From positions 194,186-258,185 of the forward strand of contig NZ_JH725022.1 in the NCBI RefSeq assembly GCF_000278135.1: a DNA stretch of 64,000 nt, in the 5' to 3' direction. The notes below the pieces were generated by a model. The model was not told where the DNA came from. It searched no databases and worked only from the letters and a program-made list of their open reading frames with translations. Below are positions 51,686-61,727 of this stretch, piece by piece. Numbering within the stretch: position 1 is the stretch's first letter; every line of letters begins with the position of its first letter. Position numbers and translations under genes: made by a program. Source of the DNA: Candidatus Bartonella washoeensis Sb944nv (lineage in GTDB: Bacteria; Pseudomonadota; Alphaproteobacteria; Rhizobiales; Rhizobiaceae).

Positions 51686-52798
51686 ATGACTTATGATCAG
51701 AAAAAAATTGTTTCTGCGCTTCGAGCTTTTGAACGCGGTGAAATTGTTGTAGTTACGGATGATGATGGCCGTGAAAATGAGGGTGATTTAACTGTTGCCG
51801 CTGTCCATTGTACAGAGGAAAAGATGGCGTTTATCATTCGCCACACAACAGGTATTGTGTGTGCACCTATGCCAAAAGAAGAAGCGCAACGGTTTCATCT
51901 TGCTCCTATGGTGCCAGATAATAATTCAGCACACCGGACCCAATTTACTGTTACTGTGGATTTTAAACATGGGATAACCACGGGTATTTCTGCACACGAT
52001 CGTACATTGGCGGTTCGTAATCTTGCTAATCCCAATGCCGGTCCTCACGATTTTGTCCGTCCAGGACATATTTTCCCTTTGATTGCGCATGAAGGGGGGG
52101 TTCTGATGCGTTCAGGTCACACGGAGGCGGCTGTTGATTTATGTAAATTAGCTGGTTTGCCGCCAGTCGGTGTTATTGGTGAGTTGGTCAATGATGATGG
52201 CAGCGTTAAACACGGAGATGAAGTTACAAAATTTGCACAAGATAATCGATTGCATATGATAACGGTTGCAGATTTAATTGCTTATCGTCAGCGTAAGGAA
52301 ATGTTAATCAGGCATGTTGGAGAAATGCATATTGAAACACCGGTAGGAATAGCTGTCGTTCAGAGTTATCAACTCCCTTGGGAAGCAGTTCAGCATGTTG
52401 CAATCATTTTTGGTGATATTCGTGATGGTGAAGATATCCCTGTGCGTTTGCATCGTGAAAACATTATGAATGATGTTTTTGGTCAATCATCGGATATTAT
52501 CGCTATCATGCGACGTATGATGGAAAAGGAAAAACGTGGTGTTTTTGTTTATTTGCGTGAAGGATCGGTTGGTGTTGGTCACCAACCAGCTATTAGTGTT
52601 CAGAAAATGGCAAAAGAAGGTTTAGAAAACCATGTACAGGCGATTGAGCGCGAAGAAGAATGGCGCCAAATTGGTTTAGGGTCACAAATTTTGAAACATT
52701 TAGGGATTAGTTCTGTTATTGTTTACGCTTCTAAAGAGCGTCATTATGTAGGTTTAGAAGGTTTTGGGATTCGTATATCCAGAACCGATATCTTGTGA
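51686..52798 (+). CDS. ribB: 3,4-dihydroxy-2-butanone-4-phosphate synthase with degenerate GTP cyclohydrolase II-like domain
   Basis: The N-terminal RibB domain (about 1-205) makes the four-carbon precursor of riboflavin from ribulose 5-phosphate, with [18 protein letters not shown], the DHBP metal site and [19 protein letters not shown] near residue 150. The C-terminal half resembles GTP cyclohydrolase II ([20 protein letters not shown]), but the usual zinc-binding cysteines (C...GDVFGS.RCDCG) are missing, so I infer it does not make the pyrimidine precursor. This degenerate fusion is common in alphaproteobacteria. ATG 51686 is preceded by an in-frame GTG at 51683. XseB follows after seven bases. 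Confidence 0.92.
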   Translation: MTYDQKKIVSALRAFERGEIVVVTDDDGRENEGDLTVAAVHCTEEKMAFIIRHTTGIVCAPMPKEEAQRFHLAPMVPDNNSAHRTQFTVTVDFKHGITTGISAHDRTLAVRNLANPNAGPHDFVRPGHIFPLIAHEGGVLMRSGHTEAAVDLCKLAGLPPVGVIGELVNDDGSVKHGDEVTKFAQDNRLHMITVADLIAYRQRKEMLIRHVGEMHIETPVGIAVVQSYQLPWEAVQHVAIIFGDIRDGEDIPVRLHRENIMNDVFGQSSDIIAIMRRMMEKEKRGVFVYLREGSVGVGHQPAISVQKMAKEGLENHVQAIEREEEWRQIGLGSQILKHLGISSVIVYASKERHYVGLEGFGIRISRTDIL

Positions 52799-52805
52799 GG
52801 GTTGC

Positions 52806-53060
52806 ATGAAACAAGAGATAAAAAAGGGGGATATTACAGCATTAAGTTTTGAGGAAGCACTTAAGCAGCTTGAAATGATTGTTGAAAATTTGGAGCGCGG
52901 TGATGTTCCTTTAGAACAATCAATTGATATTTATGAGCGTGGTGAGGCTCTTAAAAAGCATTGCGAGAGACTCTTGAAAGTAGCTGAAGCTAAAGTTGAG
53001 AAAATTCAGCTTTCAGAAGCAGGTTTTCCAGAAGGAGTAGAGCCGCTTGATCCTGAATAA
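52806..53060 (+). CDS. xseB: Exodeoxyribonuclease VII small subunit
   Basis: XseB is the small subunit of exonuclease VII, which degrades single-stranded DNA from both ends. The 84-residue helical protein has [20 protein letters not shown], then [20 protein letters not shown] and [15 protein letters not shown], which is the family in order. Start is ATG 52806, seven bases after ribB. An acidic C-terminal tail (EGVEPLDPE) is frequent in the family. The gene typically precedes dxs in this order, as here. Confidence 0.95.
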   Translation: MKQEIKKGDITALSFEEALKQLEMIVENLERGDVPLEQSIDIYERGEALKKHCERLLKVAEAKVEKIQLSEAGFPEGVEPLDPE

Positions 53061-53288
53061 ATTTCAGTAATTTTTCTGTATTTTTTGAGTTAAAAAAGGT
53101 AAAGAGACCTCATTTATGGACAACAGATTTTATTAATTTCTTTTTATGTAATGAGCTGGAAATAAGAAAATCTGTAGATAATCTCGAATATGTGAAGTAT
53201 TCCAGTATAAAATACGACACACTGTGAACAAAATAGAGAAAAATGTGCGCCTATCTTTTCATTCTAATAAATATAAGGAGCTCTATTT

Positions 53289-55211
53289 TTGTCTAAGCCA
53301 ATAACGCCACTTCTTGATTGTATTCGTTTGCCACAGGATTTGCGAGCATTGCCCCAGTCTGATTTGGTGCAATTGGCTGATGAGTTGCGAGCTGAAACAA
53401 TTGATGCGGTTTCGATAACAGGTGGTCATCTTGGTGCTGGGCTTGGTGTTGTTGAACTTACTGTTGCGTTGCACTATGTTTTTAATACACCTGACGATAG
53501 GATTATTTGGGATGTTGGTCATCAAACCTATCCCCATAAAATTTTGACGGGGCGTAGAAATAGAATTCGCACATTGCGTCAAGATGGTGGATTGTCAGGT
53601 TTTACCAAGCGTTCAGAAAGTGTGTATGATCCATTTGGGGCGGGACATTCTTCTACTTCTATCTCAGCCGGTCTTGGTATGGCGGTTGCTAGTGCTTTGA
53701 AGGCTGAGGAAAGGCGAAACATTATTGCTGTAATTGGTGATGGTGCTATGTCTGCTGGTATGGCTTATGAAGCGATGAATAACGCAGGCGCTTTAGATGC
53801 TCGTTTGATTGTTATCCTTAACGATAATGACATGTCTATTGCACCTCCTACAGGTGCTATGAGTGCCCATCTTGCGCGGCTTGTTTCCCGACCATCATAC
53901 CGTAATTTGCGTGAACGAGTAAAGATACTAAGTGAGAAATTACCAAAGTTCTTTTTAGATAAAGCACGTCGTTCGGAAGAATTCGCACGTGGTTTTTTGG
54001 TTGGAGGAACTTTATTTGATGAGCTTGGCTTTTACTATGTTGGACCAATAGATGGCCATAATTTGGGGCATTTATTGCCTGTTTTGAAAAATGTTCGTGA
54101 ATATCCTGATGGTCCTGTTTTGGTGCATGTAGTAACTCATAAGGGCAAGGGTTATGCACCTGCGGAAGCATCATCTGATAAATATCATGGTGTTAATCGT
54201 TTTGATATTGTTACAGGTAAACAGATTAAGACACAAAGCAATGCTCTTTCCTATACTAAGGTGTTTTCTAAAGCTTTAATAGAGGAAGCCAGTCATGATG
54301 ATAAAATTGTTAGTATAACAGCTGCAATGCCGACAGGAACAGGTCTTGATTCTTTTGCTGAAAAATTCCCTGAAAGAATGTTTGATGTTGGTATTGCTGA
54401 GCAGCATGCGGTAACTTTTGCTGCTGGTATTGCTTGTGAAGGTTATAAACCTTTTGTTGCAATTTATTCTACTTTTTTACAACGTGCTTATGATCAGATT
54501 ATTCACGATGTATCGATTCAAAAGTTACCGGTGCGTTTTGCGATTGATCGAGCAGGTTTCGTGGGGGCAGATGGTGCGACGCACGCTGGCAGTTTTGATA
54601 TTGTTTTTTTGACCACTCTTCCTGAATTCGTTGTGATGGCGCCTTCTGATGAAATCGAGCTAATGCATATGGTGCGTACTGCTGCAGCTTATGATCAGGG
54701 GCCAATTTCTTTTCGTTATCCGCGTGGTGAAGGTGTTGGTATGGATTTGCCACAGCGTGGTGAGGTACTAGAGATTGGAAAAGGACGTGTTTTGCGTGAG
54801 GGAAACAGGATAGCTTTGGTTTGTTTTGGAGCGCGGATGACAGAAGTTTTGGTAGCTGCTGATGAGTTGCGTGCAGAGGGATTATCTACGACGGTTGCGG
54901 ATGCACGGTTTGCAAAACCTTTGGATAAAGATTTGATGCGTCGTTTGGCACGTGAGCATGAAGTATTGGTGACAATTGAAGAAGGTGCAATGGGTGGATT
55001 TGGAGCGCATTTATTACAGTTTTTGGCGCAAGAAGGGCTTTTAGAACATGGTTTGAAAGTTCGCACATTAAAATTTCCTGATGAATATTTGAATCACGGT
55101 TCACCAAAGACAGTTCTTTCACGTATTGGGCTTGATGCTTTAGGTATTATTAATACTGTCTTTACTGCTTTAGGACGCAAAATTCGGACAGAGCAGAAAG
55201 TTCGAGTATGA
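53289..55211 (+). CDS. dxs: 1-deoxy-D-xylulose-5-phosphate synthase
   Basis: Dxs condenses pyruvate and glyceraldehyde-3-phosphate with thiamine diphosphate, the first step of the non-mevalonate isoprenoid pathway. The 640-residue protein has [38 protein letters not shown], the TPP motif [20 protein letters not shown] through [27 protein letters not shown] and [18 protein letters not shown]. Start is TTG at 53289, decided by AAGGAG at 53275-53280 with good spacing; no ATG or GTG lies at the family N-terminus. TlyA starts two bases after the stop. Confidence 0.97.
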   Translation: MSKPITPLLDCIRLPQDLRALPQSDLVQLADELRAETIDAVSITGGHLGAGLGVVELTVALHYVFNTPDDRIIWDVGHQTYPHKILTGRRNRIRTLRQDGGLSGFTKRSESVYDPFGAGHSSTSISAGLGMAVASALKAEERRNIIAVIGDGAMSAGMAYEAMNNAGALDARLIVILNDNDMSIAPPTGAMSAHLARLVSRPSYRNLRERVKILSEKLPKFFLDKARRSEEFARGFLVGGTLFDELGFYYVGPIDGHNLGHLLPVLKNVREYPDGPVLVHVVTHKGKGYAPAEASSDKYHGVNRFDIVTGKQIKTQSNALSYTKVFSKALIEEASHDDKIVSITAAMPTGTGLDSFAEKFPERMFDVGIAEQHAVTFAAGIACEGYKPFVAIYSTFLQRAYDQIIHDVSIQKLPVRFAIDRAGFVGADGATHAGSFDIVFLTTLPEFVVMAPSDEIELMHMVRTAAAYDQGPISFRYPRGEGVGMDLPQRGEVLEIGKGRVLREGNRIALVCFGARMTEVLVAADELRAEGLSTTVADARFAKPLDKDLMRRLAREHEVLVTIEEGAMGGFGAHLLQFLAQEGLLEHGLKVRTLKFPDEYLNHGSPKTVLSRIGLDALGIINTVFTALGRKIRTEQKVRV

Positions 55212-55212
55212 A

Positions 55213-55959
55213 ATGGGCGTTAAGAAAAGACTTGATGTTCTTTTAGTTGAAAAAAACTTTTTTACGACGCGCTCACGGGCACGTGACGCTATTATCCGCC
55301 AAACTATTAAGGTTGATGGCGAAATAATTTTAAAAGCTGGGCATATTATTTCTGATAACGCAGAAATTGTAGTTTGCGATCCTGCACAAAATTATGTTTC
55401 ACGCGCGGCGTTAAAATTGATCAGTGCACTTGATGCATTTCCAATTATAACCGATAAAGTGACTGCCATTGATATTGGTGCATCGACAGGTGGTTTTACG
55501 CAAGTTCTTTTAGAGCGCGGAGCAGCTCATGTTATTGCTGTTGATGTGGGCCATAATCAATTGGATGCACGTTTATCTGGCAACAGTGCTATAACCTTAT
55601 TAGAGGGCTTAAATGTTAGAGATTTGAAACAGAAACATTTAGGTGGTCGGGAAATTGATCTCATAGTATCAGATGTCAGTTTTATTTCTCTTAAACTTGC
55701 ATTGCCTCCTGTTTTGTCTCTAGCTAGGAGGGGAGCTCAAGCGGTTTTATTAGTAAAGCCACAATTTGAAATTGGTCGAGAAGCTCTTGGTAAGGGTGGG
55801 ATATTGAGAAATCTATCGATAGCAAAACAAACTGCTGAAGGTCTTTTTGATTGGCTAAACACTCAAAGAGGGTGGATAGCAAAAGGTTTGCTTCCTTCAC
55901 CTATAGCAGGTGGTGATGGCAATGTAGAATATTTGTTATTTGGAGAAAAAAAAGAGTGA
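55213..55959 (+). CDS. tlyA: TlyA-family rRNA 2'-O-methyltransferase / hemolysin A homologue
   Basis: The 248-residue protein joins an S4 RNA-binding domain (KKRLDVLLVEKNFFTTRSRA) with an FtsJ-like methyltransferase domain (VTAIDIGASTGGFTQVLLER, VIAVDVGHNQLDARL, EIDLIVSDVSFISLKLAL, AVLLVKPQFEIGREALGKGG). In actinobacteria TlyA methylates cytidines of 16S and 23S rRNA and confers capreomycin sensitivity; the older name hemolysin comes from a weak association. Role here is inferred as rRNA modification. Its stop overlaps the next gene's start by four bases (GTGA). Confidence 0.92.
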   Translation: MGVKKRLDVLLVEKNFFTTRSRARDAIIRQTIKVDGEIILKAGHIISDNAEIVVCDPAQNYVSRAALKLISALDAFPIITDKVTAIDIGASTGGFTQVLLERGAAHVIAVDVGHNQLDARLSGNSAITLLEGLNVRDLKQKHLGGREIDLIVSDVSFISLKLALPPVLSLARRGAQAVLLVKPQFEIGREALGKGGILRNLSIAKQTAEGLFDWLNTQRGWIAKGLLPSPIAGGDGNVEYLLFGEKKE

Positions 55960-57209
55960 ACAACAGAGTTATAATCGACCATATTGGAGCGAGAGGTTAT
56001 GGTATTTCCAATACACTGTACGACTCTGTTTATGTTCCTTTTACTTTACCAGGAGAGGTGGCCACAATTACTCTTTGTGGAAAATATGGAAAACTTATTA
56101 CGCTAGAAGAAAAATCACCAGAACGCATTGAAGCTCTTTGCCAACATTTTGAGAATTGTGGAGGGTGTGTGCTTCAGCATTGGCGTAGCGATGCTTATTG
56201 CTCTTGGAAACGTCAATTGGTTGTTGATGCGCTTAAAAGGTATGGGATTGATATCTTTGTCTCTCCTTTAATTGAATGTGGATATCACAGTCGCCGGCGC
56301 ATCACTTTAACAGCATTAGCTACCCAGCAAGGTTGTGTTATTGGTTTTAACCGTTATCTATCTCATGATATTATTACACTTAAGGAATGCCCAGTTACAC
56401 GTTTAGAGATTATGTCTAAATTAGAGGATATCAAGGTACTTTGTACTCTTGTAAGCAATCATAACAAACGGTTTCATATTACGATAACCTCTGTTGAAAA
56501 TGGCTTAGACGTTGCTTTAAATGGGTGTGTTGTGCGGGAAGAGCGCATTCGTCAGAAAATGATTCATACAGCTCTTGCACGTGGAATTACACGTTTATCT
56601 GTTGAAGGTGAGGTTTTAGTTGAACGAGAAAAACCGTTTGTTTATTTCGGAGATGTTTGTGTTGAATTTCCCACTGCTGGATTTCTTCAAGCGACTTTTG
56701 AAGCAGAAAATATTATGAGCAATATTATTTTAGCTCATTTAAAAAAAGCAAAGAATGCCGTTGATTTATTTTCAGGAGTGGGAACATTTGCGTTGCGCAT
56801 GGCAAAAAAAGTAAATGTTTATGCGGTAGAAAATAATGGGGCAGCATTAGCAAATTTAGATCGGGCAGCACGTTTTGCGACTGGTTTAAAAACAGTAACT
56901 TGTGAAAAACGTGATCTCTTTCGTCGTCCACTTTCTGCAAAAGAACTTGAGCGTTTTGAGTACGTTGTTTTTGATCCTCCACGCGCTGGTGCACAAGAGC
57001 AGGTGCGTGAATTGGCGAAGGCAACAATCCCACGTGTGGTGGCTGTTTCGTGCAATCCTGTTACGTTTGCTCGTGATTTATCTCTTCTTGTTGCAGGTGG
57101 TTATACAATAGAAAAAATCATACCGATTGATCAATTTTTATGGTCACCGCATGTTGAAATTGTTGCTGTTTTGCGTAAGCGTAGAATGAATAAAAGTTGG
57201 AAACTTTAG
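55956..57209 (+). CDS. RlmD/RumA-family rRNA uracil-C5 methyltransferase
   Basis: A 417-residue class I RNA m5U methyltransferase. It has an N-terminal TRAM-like region, an iron-sulfur cysteine set (CQHFENCGGCVLQHW, plus a later Cys), motif I as VDLFSGVGTFALRMAKKV, catalytic DPPRAGA and SCNPVTFARDLSLLV. In E. coli this family splits into RlmD (U1939), RlmC and TrmA; the single alphaproteobacterial member cannot be assigned by sequence alone. GTG start at 55956 overlaps the tlyA stop. It ends the dxs-tlyA operon. Confidence 0.88.
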   Translation: MNNRVIIDHIGARGYGISNTLYDSVYVPFTLPGEVATITLCGKYGKLITLEEKSPERIEALCQHFENCGGCVLQHWRSDAYCSWKRQLVVDALKRYGIDIFVSPLIECGYHSRRRITLTALATQQGCVIGFNRYLSHDIITLKECPVTRLEIMSKLEDIKVLCTLVSNHNKRFHITITSVENGLDVALNGCVVREERIRQKMIHTALARGITRLSVEGEVLVEREKPFVYFGDVCVEFPTAGFLQATFEAENIMSNIILAHLKKAKNAVDLFSGVGTFALRMAKKVNVYAVENNGAALANLDRAARFATGLKTVTCEKRDLFRRPLSAKELERFEYVVFDPPRAGAQEQVRELAKATIPRVVAVSCNPVTFARDLSLLVAGGYTIEKIIPIDQFLWSPHVEIVAVLRKRRMNKSWKL

Positions 57210-57404
57210 CTTAGAAGGATACAAAAAATTGTTGAGTGAAAGACCTTTGATGAGATTCTCTAGCCTTCGTTAAACTTTGAGATAAGAGATAAAGTGGTGG
57301 GAAAATTTCATTTGTAAAGAACAGAACCGTTACGAAGGAAAGGCATGGCATCAAGTGCAGGAATTGGCGAGTAATCTAAGCTTTATTGGGGATAAGTCTT
57401 TGGG
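57210..57404. other. Short intergenic region before the transposase remnant
   Basis: About 195 bases that carry no gene I recognise. I could not find the terminal inverted repeat of the insertion sequence that follows, nor a target duplication. Confidence 0.35.
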
Positions 57405-58077
57405 ATGCATATGAAGGCTAAAAAATATCTCTGTCGTTTTATTGAAGGTATTCATGATGTTTTAAAATGGTGAGAGCTTTTTCTTATTCTCAGATAAGTG
57501 GCGTAGCATCCATAAACTTTATGAATCTAGTATCAGAAAGGGATCTATCTTTGCGGTGTGGAAGCATTTACAAAGGATTGGTTGTGATGGAGATGCTGTG
57601 AGGATTGATATCCCTTTTCTCTAGCCTTATCCCTACGCTGGAAGCTATAGATAAGTTTAGCATGCAAGGGAAGGGGTGGGAAGAAAGAGAAGATTTATTA
57701 CAAAGATTCATGCTGTGATGAATGTTTTAGAGCTGATTTTTACCTTTTATTCGTTCTAGAAAATTTGAGTGATATTTTCCAAACATCGCAGCTTGTTGCA
57801 GGGGATAAAAATACAAAAGCTATTGCTAATAAAGTCATGCTCAGATGCATGAAAAGAAAGGGAGAAAGTAAACAATTGTATTGCTGTTCTTCTTTCTCAC
57901 TCAAATAAGAAAACACTGCCGAATAATGATAAACATCTTTACAAATACAAAGAAGATCGTCTTGTCGGATTCTTCTTCAATAAACGTCACCACTTTAGAT
58001 GCATCTTCTAGCGATTAGATAAAAAAGCTTCTTCTTTTATGGGATTGCGGATCTATGTTTCAATCGCCCTCTAGATG
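57405..58077 (+). pseudogene. IS5-family transposase remnant
   Basis: Plus-strand fragments in several frames align in order with IS5-family (DDE) transposases. They read RFIEGIHDVLKW (about 57435), FSDKWRSIHKLYESSIRKG and SIFAVWKHLQRIG (57490-57585), RFITKIHAVMNVLELIFTF (about 57690-57750), and near the end DKHLYKYKEDRLVGFFFNKR then RLDKKASSFMGLRIYVSIAL up to about 58070. The KIHAV block, HLYK...F..F and DK.A..F are the usual blocks around the catalytic aspartates and glutamate. Frames change and stops interrupt, so it is inactive. It fills most of the gap between the RlmD-type gene and tldD. Confidence 0.72.
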
Positions 58078-58102
58078 AGGAAATTATTTGTACAGAATGA
58101 GT

Positions 58103-59521
58103 TTATGAAAGTGCTGTTCCACCAATTGTCATATTATTGATTCGTAGATGAGGTTGCCCGACACCAACAGGGACATTTTGTCCAGCTTTTCCACACATAC
58201 CAATGCCATTATCAAGTTTGCTATCATTCCCAATCATTGTAATGCGTTTCATAGCTTCTGGTCCATTTCCAATAAGGGTTGCACCTTTGATTGGTGCTAT
58301 AATTTTGCCATTCTCTACTCGATAAGCTTCAGTACATTCAAAGACGAATTTTCCAGAAGTGATATCAACTTGTCCGCCACCAAATGAAACAGCATAAATA
58401 CCATTTTTTAGTGAGGAGAGAATTTCTTCAGGTGTTTTATCTCCTCCCAACATTATCGTATTTGTCATCCGTGGCATTGGTGCATATGCATAGGATTCAC
58501 GCCGTCCATTTCCAGTTGGATTAACACCCATAAGTCGAGCATTGAGTCTATCTTGCATAAAGCCAACAAGTTTTCCATCTTCAATAAGAACATTATATCC
58601 TGATGGTGTGCCTTCATCATCGACAGTAAGTGAACCACGGCATTCGGGAATTGTACCATCATCAACGACTGTTACGCCTTTTGCGGCAATTTGTTTGCCT
58701 AAAAGTTCAGCGAAAGCAGATGTTTTTTTGCGGTTAAAATCCCCTTCCAATCCATGACCTACGGCTTCATGAAGCATAACGCCGGGCCATCCATTAGCTA
58801 AGACAACATCAAATGTTCCTGCTGGTGCTGGTTCTGCTTCTAGGTTTATTAAAGCCATACGCAAAGCCTCATCGGCAGCTTTTTTCCAATTTTCTTCGCT
58901 AATGAATTTGCTAAATGCTTGCCGGCCACCACATCCATAGAAACCATTTTCACGCCGATCCCCCTCAGCTGCAACCACCGATATAGAAAGTCGCACAAGA
59001 GGGCGGATATCACGAACAAGGTACCCATCAGCACGTAAAATTTCAACATGCTGGAGTGAACCGGAAAGAGAAACAGTGACTTGATGCAATTTATCATTTT
59101 TTTTACGTAAATAAGCATCAATGTTTTGCAGAAGTGTACTTTTTTCTTCGAATGATGGAGTATCAAGAGGGTTATGTGGTTGATAGAGTCTTTTGTTTGT
59201 TTGTTGAGGTGCTGCACTATAAGATCCTACATGATTATTATAGGTAACAGCTTTAGCCGCTTCACTGGCACGTTTGAGCGCTGCAGCTGATAATTCACTA
59301 GAATGAGCATATCCAGTAGCCTCTCCAGCAACAATTCGTAGACCAAATCCCATATCTTGATGAAATGAGCCATTTTTAAGCTGTCCATTATCAAACAAAA
59401 GAGTTTCACTTTCTGTATACTCAAGGTAAAGTTCACCGTCGTCAGCATTGTGAAGAGATTCTTGTACAAGTGATTGCACTTTAGATGAGGCAATATCAAA
59501 ATAGTCAATCAGGGATTTCAT
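58103..59521 (-). CDS. tldD: Metalloprotease TldD
   Basis: TldD, with TldE (PmbA), forms a metal-dependent protease that matures microcin B17 and degrades the CcdA antitoxin in E. coli; its general role in this order is unknown. The 472-residue protein has the zinc motif in GVMLHEAVGHGLEGDFNRKK (HExxxH), ELLGKQIAAKGVTVVDDGTI, DEGTPSGYNVLIEDGKLVGF, MPRMTNTIMLGG and the C-terminal GQVDITSGKFVF and MCGKAGQNVPVGVGQPHLRI. AGGAT lies before ATG 59521. The IalB-family gene lies upstream in the same direction. Confidence 0.95.
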   Translation of the reverse strand: MKSLIDYFDIASSKVQSLVQESLHNADDGELYLEYTESETLLFDNGQLKNGSFHQDMGFGLRIVAGEATGYAHSSELSAAALKRASEAAKAVTYNNHVGSYSAAPQQTNKRLYQPHNPLDTPSFEEKSTLLQNIDAYLRKKNDKLHQVTVSLSGSLQHVEILRADGYLVRDIRPLVRLSISVVAAEGDRRENGFYGCGGRQAFSKFISEENWKKAADEALRMALINLEAEPAPAGTFDVVLANGWPGVMLHEAVGHGLEGDFNRKKTSAFAELLGKQIAAKGVTVVDDGTIPECRGSLTVDDEGTPSGYNVLIEDGKLVGFMQDRLNARLMGVNPTGNGRRESYAYAPMPRMTNTIMLGGDKTPEEILSSLKNGIYAVSFGGGQVDITSGKFVFECTEAYRVENGKIIAPIKGATLIGNGPEAMKRITMIGNDSKLDNGIGMCGKAGQNVPVGVGQPHLRINNMTIGGTALS

Positions 59522-59640
59522 AGTGGCTATCCTATATTTTTATGGTGTCTAGAAGATTTCCATTTGTTTTGTTTGAGAAGCTATAAAATGAGCTATAGTA
59601 TAAGATTTTATTGGTCAATATATGTTAATTCTATATTGTA

Positions 59641-60198
59641 TTATCTTGGTAAAGTTGCATAAGCATCACTAAGTCCTTGGAGATCAATAATGCCTCCGAT
59701 TGCTTGCTCGGGAGTTGTGAAGATGAAATAGGTTGCTCTTTTACCTTTTAAAAACAGTTGTAGTATATCTTCTTTAAGAAGAGCTTCAGCAACGCAATTA
59801 TCACCAAGACAACGACGATATTCCATTTTCCCCATATCTTTATCGTCAATTTTGATTCCAACACCAAGGCGCAATTCAACACGAATTGGAACAAAAACAC
59901 GCATCAAAGCTCCTTGATTTTTAGGGAGTTTATAAAACGTAACACGGAAGCTAATATCATGGCGATTTTTTGTGTATACGTTTTGTACAACTTCACATTG
60001 TATGTTAGGTGTACCCGGTGGCAAAGAACAAACTTTTGTCCATGCACCGTAAGTTTGTGGAGCAGGGACATTTTGCGTGTTGGATGTTTGTGCAACGGCG
60101 TAATTGGTAGAAATATTACAAAGTGTATAAATAACAACACCAATAAAGAAAGTTTTTTTTAGCAATTTATAAAGTATCACAGAAAACCTTACCCTCAT
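59641..60198 (-). CDS. Invasion-associated locus B (IalB) family periplasmic protein
   Basis: A 185-residue protein with a signal peptide (basic start MRVRFSVILYKLLKK, hydrophobic core FFIGVVIYTLCNI, cleavage near AVAQT) and an IalB domain: YGAWTKVCSLPPGTPNIQCE near residue 50, VFVPIRVELRLGVGIKIDD, and the cysteine pair region YRRCLGDNCVAEALL. IalB of Bartonella bacilliformis is linked to erythrocyte invasion; this is a family member, probably a paralogue, so virulence is only an inference. Start ATG 60198 is the likely one; the frame is open to about 60264. Confidence 0.85.
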   Translation of the reverse strand: MRVRFSVILYKLLKKTFFIGVVIYTLCNISTNYAVAQTSNTQNVPAPQTYGAWTKVCSLPPGTPNIQCEVVQNVYTKNRHDISFRVTFYKLPKNQGALMRVFVPIRVELRLGVGIKIDDKDMGKMEYRRCLGDNCVAEALLKEDILQLFLKGKRATYFIFTTPEQAIGGIIDLQGLSDAYATLPR

Positions 60199-60589
60199 CA
60201 ACACTAAGCACTCGTGCAGTGAGTTATATAAAAAGTGAATTTTCAAACAAAAATTATAACACAAAACCGGTATCTACCAAAACATATTAATCCATAGACA
60301 CAAAAGAAAAATTGAAAAAAACAGTATCTTATAGGAGAAAAAGATTTGAACATTGCTTTAGAATGTTTGCTAGGTTGTATTTTGTTTTTATGATACGTTT
60401 TTAATGAATGTAAAAAATGTGTATTGAAAAAATGTATTTTTATTGCAAATGCTTCTATCTGTTTTTAATGAATGCGTATAAGAGGACTATCCTCTATGTT
60501 CTCAAAAGTACTCATATTAATTGGTCATTCGTATATACGAGACAATATTTGCTTGTGTATGACAGAGGAAAAAAAGGGTTTTGAGGGGA
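60199..60589. other. Intergenic region upstream of ctaB
   Basis: About 390 bases between divergent genes. A 14-base direct repeat (GTTTTTAATGAATG) occurs at 60397-60410 and again at 60461-60474. Its spacing (64 bases) could suit two binding sites for a regulator, but such AT-rich words also arise by chance. The ctaB promoter should lie in the right half. Confidence 0.4.
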
Positions 60590-61525
60590 ATGTCTGTTTC
60601 AGAAGAATTACCGGCTGACAATGGTAAATTGCTCCGTCCAGAATCTAGTATTTATGATTATATCACGTTATTGAAACCACGGGTTATGTCGCTTGTTGTA
60701 TTTACAGCTATGGTTGGATTGCTTGTATCACCTGTTTCTATAAATCCATTGTATGGTTTCTTAGCAATTTTGTGTATTGCTGTAGGTGGTGGTGGTGCTG
60801 GAGCACTTAATATGTGGTATGATGCTGATATTGATGCAGTGATGGAACGTACTAAAAATCGCCCTGTTCCTAGCGGTAAAATCAGCTCCAAGAAGGCATT
60901 TTTTTTTGGCATGGCTCTTTCTATGCTTTCGGTATTGATTATGGGAAGCTTCATTAATTGGTTTGCAGCATTTCTTCTTGCGTTTACCATCTTCTTTTAT
61001 ATTGTTGTCTATACAATTTGGCTAAAACGTATAACGCCACAAAATATTGTTATTGGTGGTGCAGCTGGAGCCTTCCCACCTATGATTGGATGGGTTGCAG
61101 CAACGGGTACGGTGAATATTGAGAGTTTTTTATTATTTTTAATCATTTTTATGTGGACCCCCCCACATTTTTGGTCCCTTTCTTTATTTTCATCTCTTGA
61201 TTATGATGCAGCGGGTATTCCTATGATGCCTAATGTACGAGGAGAATATTCAACAAAAAAACAGATTTTATTTTATACTATCCTTATGACAATATGCGCC
61301 GCTGGACCTTTTATGAGTGGTTTTGCAGGGGTTGCCTATGGTATTTTTTCGACAATTTTGAGCATCATCTTTATTTATTTTGCCTATCGTTTATGGAAAA
61401 CTGATACGCATGACTCAACTATTTTATTGGCAAAAAAAACGTTTTTCTTTTCGTTATTTTATTTGGCCGCTATATTCGGAGCTCTTTTAATTGAATCTCT
61501 AGTTTGGAGGTTTTTCATCTCTTAA
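60590..61525 (+). CDS. ctaB: Protoheme IX farnesyltransferase (haem O synthase)
   Basis: CtaB/CyoE adds a farnesyl chain to haem b, making haem O for terminal oxidases. The 311-residue inner-membrane protein has the aspartate-rich motif NMWYDADIDAVMERTKNRPV near residue 75, TLLKPRVMSLVVFTAMVG-like YITLLKPRVMSLVVFT near the N-terminus, FPPMIGWVAATG and MWTPPHFWSLSLFSS. About nine membrane segments. I chose ATG 60590 (MSVSEELPADNG) with GAGGGGA close before it. It stands apart from coxB/coxA, which are not in this window. Confidence 0.95.
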   Translation: MSVSEELPADNGKLLRPESSIYDYITLLKPRVMSLVVFTAMVGLLVSPVSINPLYGFLAILCIAVGGGGAGALNMWYDADIDAVMERTKNRPVPSGKISSKKAFFFGMALSMLSVLIMGSFINWFAAFLLAFTIFFYIVVYTIWLKRITPQNIVIGGAAGAFPPMIGWVAATGTVNIESFLLFLIIFMWTPPHFWSLSLFSSLDYDAAGIPMMPNVRGEYSTKKQILFYTILMTICAAGPFMSGFAGVAYGIFSTILSIIFIYFAYRLWKTDTHDSTILLAKKTFFFSLFYLAAIFGALLIESLVWRFFIS

Positions 61526-61727
61526 ATCTGATGCAGCCAAGCAACGAAAATTAAAAATTGTGTTTTAATAAAGTACAAAAATAACCTAAAAAAGGTTGGA
61601 ATGTTGTGTCATAGAGGAGGGAGTGTTTCGTAATTTTTACTACCCTATCTATTATACTGCCTGCATGATGTATAGCAATAGTAAGTTGAGGTATATGATA
61701 AAGTCTATAGATATCAAGGGATAAATT

